This document shows positions 4,514 through 7,977 of a stretch of DNA of 7,977 nucleotides, piece after piece. The stretch lies in NCBI GenBank assembly GCA_947629735.1, contig CANREX010000065.1, forward strand, positions 1-7,977, read 5' to 3'. The notes under the pieces were generated by a model that was given only the letters and a program-made list of their open reading frames with translations, ran no database searches and was not told the origin of the DNA. How positions within the stretch are numbered: position 1 is the stretch's first letter; each line of letters opens with the position of its first letter. The stretch comes from an uncultured Clostridia bacterium. GTDB lineage: Bacteria > Bacillota > Clostridia > Christensenellales > Borkfalkiaceae. Position numbers and translations under genes: made by a program.

Positions 4514-4703
4514 ATGCGGTAAACCCCACGCCCTACCCTGCCCTCCCCTTCTCACACGGCGTAAGGACAACGCCGTGTTCGGTCACCGTTCGCGCGGAAC
4601 GATATGCGCTCACTCATCTCGCGCGGCAAAACAGCGCACTGTGCTGTTTTGAGAAACTCCGCGCTCGTCCCTCAACCAAGGGGAGTGGGGAGGTATAGAG
4701 AGG
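4514..4703. other. Non-coding spacer with two hairpins
   Basis: No gene is supported; the open frame crossing here (4378-4698, plus) starts inside repeats and has no ribosome binding site. There are two clean hairpins: ACACGGCGT/ACGCCGTGT (9 bp, 7-nt loop, 4554-4578) and AAAACAGC/GCTGTTTT (8 bp, 7-nt loop, 4628-4650). The first 15 nt (ATGCGGTAAACCCCA) recur inside the element at 7544-7677, so part of this stretch is repeat-derived. Confidence 0.5.
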
Positions 4704-4729
4704 TGTCATTCTGCCGAGGGCGATAACAC
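4704..4729. repeat. Fragment of the dispersed repeat (left end)
   Basis: TGTCATTCTGCCGAGGGCG plus ATAACAC is nearly identical to the fragment at 4258-4284. It lacks a right inverted end. Confidence 0.6.
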
Positions 4730-4740
4730 TATCCCCTCTT

Positions 4741-4777
4741 TGTCATTCTGCCCGAGGGTGACAAATGCGGAATGACA
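4741..4777. repeat. Minimal 37-bp form of the palindromic repeat
   Basis: The left end TGTCATTCTGCCCGAGGG is followed almost directly by two nested right ends, GGGTGACA (to 4763) and GGAATGACA (to 4777). This leaves the inverted ends with almost no interior. It lies just downstream of the XRE gene and could form the 3' end of its transcript, although no U-tract follows. Confidence 0.65.
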
Positions 4778-4809
4778 GCCCTTTAAAATCACCCCCTTAA
4801 ATTCCCACG

Positions 4810-5046
4810 TTAATTTTTGTCGTATTTATTTAAGTTGATTTCCAAAATGTCGTCCGCGGAACAATCGAGAAAATTGCAAAGTTTGGACAACATGGCAAGC
4901 GTCGGTTGCGCCCGCCCCGGACAGTATTGCGAGACGGTCGGGTTGGAAACCCCCAAAGCCTTTGCGATTTCGGTCTTGCTCTTCCCCGACCCCTCTATCT
5001 CGCGCCGTATATTTTCGCTGATTTTATATGATAAGACATCTGCCAT
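4810..5046 (-). CDS. Small XRE/Cro-CI-type helix-turn-helix protein
   Basis: The 78-aa protein consists almost wholly of one HTH_3 domain (about residues 8-70). It runs ISENIRREIEGSGKSKTEIA, then ALGVSNPTVSQY as helix-turn-recognition helix, then PTLAMLSKLCNFLDCSADDI. It should bind DNA as a dimer; the target is unknown. It has no effector domain, peptidase motif or membrane segment, and no toxin gene lies beside it. It follows rng by 52 nt on the same strand, so it may be co-transcribed. No clear Shine-Dalgarno precedes the ATG at 5044-5046 (upstream is TAATAAAATATAGTT), so translation is probably weak. It could be a phage-type or metabolic regulator, or a solitary antitoxin-like remnant. 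Confidence 0.85.
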   Translation of the reverse strand: MADVLSYKISENIRREIEGSGKSKTEIAKALGVSNPTVSQYCPGRAQPTLAMLSKLCNFLDCSADDILEINLNKYDKN

Positions 5047-5098
5047 AACTATATTTTATTAAGCATTGCCTAAACGCTATAATGTAGATATCCTTCCT

Positions 5099-6598
5099 TC
5101 AATACAAGAGCACGGTGCCTTCGGGCATGCTGAAATTCACGTCCTCGACGGCGCGGAAGTACATGCAGTCCTCGGCGTAGGTGCGGTGCGCGACGATATA
5201 AATTCTCGCCATGGGATAAAGCGAGGAAATGTTTTCTATCATCGCTTTATGGGCGCACAGAGTGTTGGCGATATCGTAATTAAGGTCGGCGCACACCGTC
5301 GATTTGCCCGAATACAGCATATGCAACAGCCGCGCGCGGAATTCGCCGAGAATGGACTCGGCGGAACGCGTCCAGCCCGCCCCGTGGCAAGTGGAGCACT
5401 CCTTGCACATTATCGTATCGGCGGCGACGCCCGTGCGCCTTCGGGTGAATTCCACCAGCCCGAAGCCCGACATCGGGGCGACTTTGCTGCGCGCCTTGTC
5501 CTTTTTGAGCGCTCTTTCAAGCTCTTCGGTGATAGCTTTGCAGTGTTTGGGGTCGGTCATGTCGATGAAATCGACGACGAAAAGCCCCCCGAGGTTGCGC
5601 AGTTTGACCTGCCGCGCTATCTCCCTCGCCGCCAGAACGTTTGTGGCGTACACGGTCTGTTCCAGGCTGTCCTCGCCCGTGAATTTGCCCGTGTTGACGT
5701 CTATCACCGTCAGGGCTTCCGTCTTTTCTATGACAAGATACGTGCCGTTGTCGAGTTCCACCTTCGAGAGCATGGACTTGCCGAATTGGGTGTAAATGCC
5801 CTCTTCGAAGAACAAATCCGTGTGTTCGTCGTGGCGGAAAATGGCGGGTTGAATATCCGCGGCGAGCGATTGCTGCACCGTGAGCAAGTGTTTGTAGATT
5901 TCCCCGTTGCCCGCGTGTATCTCGTCGGCGGGCGAGAGCAATTTGTCCCTCAGAACGCGCATATACAGCGGCGAATCGCGGTAGAGCAGGTCGCCCACCT
6001 CGGCTTTTTCAAACGCGGCGAGCACCCCTTCGTGCACGCGGCGGAGATACTCGACTTCCCTGTTCTTGACTTCCCTGACGGCGTACGGCGCGGCGGTGCG
6101 CACGATTACGCCCTCGCCCTCGCGCAGATAGGTTTTTGCCGTCTGCAACAGCGTTCTGCGCAGTTCGGGGTCGGAAATTTTGGCGGAAACGCCTATAAAC
6201 GGACAGTACGGGGTGAACACCATATATCTGCCGACGTAGGAGATATTCGTCGTCGCCTTTGCGCCCTTTTTCCCCACGGGCGGCTTGGTTATCTGCACCA
6301 AGATTTCGTCGCCCACGTGTAAATCGAGAGTGGCGGGGATGTCTATATCCTTGCCTTCGAGCTTATTCCTGTCGGGCACGAGGTCGGCGACCGAGATATA
6401 GCAGTGGCGTTCCAGCCCGCAATCGACAAACGCCGCCTGCATGCCGTTGAGCACGTCGGTGACCCTGCCTTTATACACATTGCCTATCGCCGCCTCGGAC
6501 GACCTCTTTTCCACCTCGTATTCGACGAGTTTCCCGTCCTCGGTGCAGGCGTAGTGTTCCAATCCGCTGTGATAATCGAAGTACAGTTTTAAAGCCAT
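5099..6598 (-). CDS. rng: Ribonuclease E/G family endoribonuclease
   Basis: This 499-aa protein is the length of RNase G, without the long C-terminal scaffold of RNase E. Such enzymes cut single-stranded AU-rich RNA, preferring 5'-monophosphate ends, in rRNA maturation and mRNA decay. The S1 RNA-binding domain is at about 36-128 (GNVYKGRVTDVLNGMQAAFV). The DNase I-like catalytic core carries Asp300 (TVIDVNTGKFTG) and Asp343 (GGLFVVDFIDM), matching the two metal-binding aspartates of RNase E. The zinc-link is CSTCHGAGW (Cys401, Cys404). An additional Cys398 gives CKEC-STC, so the exact zinc pair is ambiguous. A weak GGCGGA precedes the ATG at 6596-6598. The gene has its own promoter and is divergent from the SecB-like gene. 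Confidence 0.95.
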   Translation of the reverse strand: MALKLYFDYHSGLEHYACTEDGKLVEYEVEKRSSEAAIGNVYKGRVTDVLNGMQAAFVDCGLERHCYISVADLVPDRNKLEGKDIDIPATLDLHVGDEILVQITKPPVGKKGAKATTNISYVGRYMVFTPYCPFIGVSAKISDPELRRTLLQTAKTYLREGEGVIVRTAAPYAVREVKNREVEYLRRVHEGVLAAFEKAEVGDLLYRDSPLYMRVLRDKLLSPADEIHAGNGEIYKHLLTVQQSLAADIQPAIFRHDEHTDLFFEEGIYTQFGKSMLSKVELDNGTYLVIEKTEALTVIDVNTGKFTGEDSLEQTVYATNVLAAREIARQVKLRNLGGLFVVDFIDMTDPKHCKAITEELERALKKDKARSKVAPMSGFGLVEFTRRRTGVAADTIMCKECSTCHGAGWTRSAESILGEFRARLLHMLYSGKSTVCADLNYDIANTLCAHKAMIENISSLYPMARIYIVAHRTYAEDCMYFRAVEDVNFSMPEGTVLLY

Positions 6599-6651
6599 AG
6601 ATTTCCGCCCTGCCGAATTTATTTTGCGCGCGTCGATGTCACGCTCTATTC

Positions 6652-6679
6652 ATTATACCACGCGCACCGATTTTTTCAA
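6652..6679 (-). promoter_or_regulatory. Promoter for rng
   Basis: On the minus strand there is a -35 TTGAAA (6674-6679), a 16-nt spacer and a perfect -10 TATAAT (6652-6657). The leader to the rng ATG is about 45 nt. It lies back to back with the promoter of the SecB-like gene, the two -35 boxes being about 30 nt apart. Confidence 0.8.
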
Positions 6680-6708
6680 GGAAATAGACGGGATATTGCG
6701 GTTAAATA

Positions 6709-6737
6709 TTGACAGATTTGTATAAAAATGTTATACT
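6709..6737 (+). promoter_or_regulatory. Promoter for the SecB-like gene
   Basis: A perfect -35 TTGACA (6709-6714), a 17-nt spacer and a -10 TATACT (6732-6737) predict a start near 6744 and a leader of about 26 nt. By sequence it is one of the strongest promoters in the window, which suggests a constitutive, well-expressed gene. Confidence 0.88.
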
Positions 6738-6769
6738 TTTGGAGATTATTAAATTAACGGAGATTTTTT

Positions 6770-7201
6770 ATGAAATACGATTTCAAAGGCATTACCACGG
6801 AAGAGCTTTCCTATAAACTCAACAGAATAAATATCGCGCCCAACCAGAGGCTGGACATAAAACCCCAATTTTCCCGCCAGGTGCGCAAGTCGAACGATAA
6901 CCCCAAACTCTGCTTCATAGCCCTTTCCGTGAAGATTGAATCTACCGAACAAGAACCCAAACCCTTCAATATCAACGTCTCCATCGTCGGCGTGTTCGAG
7001 CTGGAAAAGGAGGCTGAGCGCGAAGAGGAAAGGGCGTTCGTTATAGAGGCGACACAGCTGCTCTACCCCTACCTGCGGTCGGCGGTCACCAACCTCACCG
7101 CGCAGGCGTACATTTCGCCCCTCAATCTGCCCGTCATCAACGGACCGATTTTCCCCGAGGACCGAGACGTTTACGCGTTTGCCCCGGGCGACGTGAATTA
7201 A
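6770..7201 (+). CDS. SecB-like export chaperone family protein
   Basis: The 143-aa acidic protein has no signal peptide or membrane segment. Its C-terminal half matches the SecB fold: the strand FNINVSIVGVFELEKEAERE, the helix ERAFVIEATQLLYPYLRSAV, then NLTAQAYISPLNLPVIN. This parallels the SecB order of a GIF strand, a PYAR-like helix start and the FPPLNLAPVNF segment. Proteobacterial SecB (about 155 aa) is a tetramer that holds unfolded preproteins for SecA. The N-terminal half (residues 1-60) is less recognisable. The start is the ATG at 6770 with GGAG (6759-6762) spaced 7 nt. It is transcribed alone, divergent from rng, with no toxin-antitoxin pair adjacent. Whether it serves secretion or a general chaperone role is unknown; family assignment is fairly confident, function is not. 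Confidence 0.75.
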   Translation: MKYDFKGITTEELSYKLNRINIAPNQRLDIKPQFSRQVRKSNDNPKLCFIALSVKIESTEQEPKPFNINVSIVGVFELEKEAEREEERAFVIEATQLLYPYLRSAVTNLTAQAYISPLNLPVINGPIFPEDRDVYAFAPGDVN

Positions 7202-7361
7202 ATTCGGAATTAAATTTCGGAAAGCGCCCCCGCGGCTTTGTTGCCGCGGGGGCGCTTCTATAAAATTTTGGGAAGCGTGAATTAAATTTGGGAAAGACGG
7301 AAATTATATTTGGGAAAGATGTGAATTAAATTTGTAAAGCGGGAATTAAATTTGAAAAAAG
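7193..7361 (+). repeat. Degenerate 20-22 bp tandem repeat derived from the gene's 3' end
   Basis: The motif GTGAATTAAATTTGGGAAAG recurs, beginning at the last codons and stop of the SecB-like gene. Units lie at 7193-7206 (partial), 7206-7226, 7261-7276 (degenerate), 7277-7298, 7299-7320, 7321-7340 and 7341-7361. The array is interrupted by the hairpin at 7222-7257. Units are adjacent with no unique spacers, so this is not CRISPR. It looks like replication-slippage duplication of the stop-codon region. Confidence 0.8.
7222..7257 (+). terminator. Strong GC hairpin after the SecB-like gene
   Basis: A perfect 15-bp stem (AAGCGCCCCCGCGGC with its complement) has a 6-nt TTTGTT loop, starting 21 nt after the stop codon. 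The downstream sequence is only TT followed by CTATAAAATTTT, so the U-tract is poor. It may act with the cleaner terminator at 7355-7381 or protect the 3' end. Confidence 0.65.
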
Positions 7362-7381
7362 GCGGCGCGCCGCCTTTTTTT
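7355..7381 (+). terminator. Bidirectional intrinsic terminator
   Basis: The 14-bp palindrome GGCGGCGCGCCGCC (7361-7374) is flanked by AAAAAA (7355-7360) and seven Ts (7375-7381), so it can stop transcription from both sides. The stem is closely similar to the rplL terminator at 521-541. Confidence 0.88.
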
Positions 7382-7385
7382 GCGC

Positions 7386-7429
7386 CAAAATAAAACCACT
7401 AGCAAACTTGCCCTAATGGTTTTATTTTG
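7386..7429. other. 44-nt inverted repeat with A/T-rich arms
   Basis: Thirteen perfect pairs (CAAAATAAAACCA with TGGTTTTATTTTG) enclose an 18-nt interior that can partly pair itself (TAG/CTA and CAA/TTG). It directly follows the terminator. On the minus strand the 3' arm is AC-poor and T-rich (GGTTTTATTTTG), so it could terminate minus-strand transcription from beyond the window. Confidence 0.6.
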
Positions 7430-7543
7430 TTATATGTTGCTTTGTTTTATTTTGCTTTGTTATTTTTATTTTATCTGTATTATCCCGCCGCTCTTGTCGC
7501 CCCTGCCCGAGAGTAACCTTGCATTAAGCGCATACCCCTTTAT
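7430..7543. other. T-rich non-coding spacer
   Basis: This low-complexity run of TTTTGTTATATGTTGC-type sequence extends to about 7483, followed by repeat-like debris (CCCGAGAGTAACC). The open frame across it (7380-7565) would begin at a TTG in the terminator U-tract and end in a dispersed repeat, so it is not regarded as a gene. Confidence 0.5.
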
Positions 7544-7677
7544 TGTCATTCTGAGTGAAGCGTAAGCGAAGTCGAAGAATCCGGAATTTCATTGCGCTTA
7601 GGAATTTTTATGCGGTAAACCCCAGCCGGACCCATTCGACTGCACTCGCCTTACGGCTCGTTCCGCTCAGGGTGACA
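7544..7677. repeat. Short-form (134-bp) palindromic repeat
   Basis: The ends are TGTCATTCTGAGT and the complementary GCTCAGGGTGACA. It shares GTCGAAGAATCCGG, ATTTCATTGCGCTTAGG with the element at 4395-4513 but has a different right half, including ATGCGGTAAACCCCA, which elsewhere lies outside an element (4514-4528). Confidence 0.72.
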
Positions 7678-7682
7678 AGAGA

Positions 7683-7708
7683 TGTCATTCTAAGCGAGGG
7701 CGTAAGCC
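7683..7708. repeat. Fragment of the dispersed repeat (left end)
   Basis: TGTCATTCTAAGCGAGGGCG followed by TAAGCC is a left end lacking its right partner. It is wedged between the short-form copy ending at 7677 and the long-form copy starting at 7725. Confidence 0.6.
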
Positions 7709-7724
7709 TATACCCTCCCCTCCC

Positions 7725-7939
7725 TGTCATTCTGCCCGAGAGCGTTTGCCCGATGGTTTGTAGAAAATTTTGCGATTAAGCAAATATTTTCACAAAGCGG
7801 AGTGAGGCTGAAAGCCGAACGCAGTCGAAGAATCCGGAAGTATTAAGTGAAAAAGCCGTTTCAAAGTTACTCCCTACCACCACGAGGGGATTCCTCGACT
7901 CTATCGAGCGCTACGCGCTCTCAATCGGTCGAAATGACA
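7725..7939. repeat. 215-bp dispersed palindromic repeat, long-form copy B
   Basis: It has the same length and order of parts as the copy at 19-233, in the same orientation, with scattered substitutions and two offsetting single-base indels. The small hairpin at 7906-7920 pairs GAGCGC with GCGCTC where copy A has GAACGC with GCGTTC, so both sides changed together. Similarity continues a few bases past the end (AGCTTTTAA), so the true boundary may lie slightly further out. Confidence 0.8.
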
Positions 7940-7977
7940 GCTTTTAATAAACGTCCCCCACACTATATCTCCTCACT

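Noticed and set aside
4378..4698. 106-aa frame on the plus strand
   Set aside because: It is built from dispersed repeat sequence and hairpins, with no ribosome binding site and no recognisable domain.
5055..5083. Plus-strand promoter with TATAAT at 5078-5083
   Set aside because: The -35 match is poor (TTTATT) and no plausible plus-strand gene lies downstream; it would run antisense into rng.
5066..6322. 418-aa open frame on the plus strand
   Set aside because: It is antisense to the clearly recognisable rng gene, has no ribosome binding site or family motif, and is rich in Arg/His/Gly as expected for a shadow frame.
4810..7201. Toxin-antitoxin-chaperone (HigB-HigA-SecB type) system
   Set aside because: The XRE gene and the SecB-like gene are separated by rng and point in opposite directions, and there is no HigB-like toxin.
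7193..7361. Possible CRISPR array
   Set aside because: Repeats are 20-22 bp, degenerate and directly adjacent without unique spacers, and no cas genes are present.
7380..7565. 61-aa hydrophobic frame that could look like a small membrane protein
   Set aside because: It begins at a TTG in the terminator U-tract, has no Shine-Dalgarno, owes its hydrophobicity to T-rich low-complexity DNA and ends in a dispersed repeat.

Overview
This window is mostly chromosomal housekeeping DNA from what looks like a Gram-positive, Clostridia-type (Firmicutes) bacterium of medium GC. The grounds for that are strong AGGAGG-type ribosome binding sites, sigma-A-like TTGACA/TATAAT promoters, a Firmicutes-style L10 leader attenuator, a four-cysteine L33 and a stand-alone RNase E/G. 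The sequence alone does not allow a genus-level call.

Layout. Positions 1-550 are non-coding: a 215-bp dispersed palindromic repeat, several hairpins and a terminator. Positions 552-4045, all on the minus strand, hold the classic translation/secretion block in transcription order rpmG (L33), secE, nusG, rplK (L11), rplA (L1), rplJ (L10), rplL (L7/L12). One promoter lies upstream of rpmG (4097-4125) and a second lies between rplA and rplJ (1742-1770). Positions 4126-4809 are non-coding and packed with fragments of the same dispersed repeat family. Positions 4810-6598 (minus) hold a small XRE-type regulator behind an RNase E/G-family nuclease (rng). A divergent promoter pair at 6652-6737 separates rng from a plus-strand SecB-like gene (6770-7201). 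Its 3' end is followed by a terminator-like hairpin, a short degenerate tandem repeat, a clean bidirectional terminator and more dispersed repeats out to 7977.

How the genes work together. L11, L1, L10 and L12 build the two stalks of the large ribosomal subunit; NusG acts on elongating RNA polymerase; SecE is the essential small subunit of SecYEG. The most informative signals are in the control regions. Both rplK and rplA are preceded by a structure resembling the L1-binding stalk of 23S rRNA, each ending 2-3 nt before the Shine-Dalgarno. rplJ-rplL is preceded by its own promoter, an L10-binding leader, and a mutually exclusive antiterminator/terminator pair. rplJ starts at a TTG codon right behind this leader.

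I see no wholly new gene system such as a defence island, CRISPR array or biosynthetic cluster. The points most worth following up are the apparent double L1 control site, the SecB-like protein next to rng, a Ser at position 26 of L11, and the structured, modular dispersed repeats whose two long copies show paired base changes.
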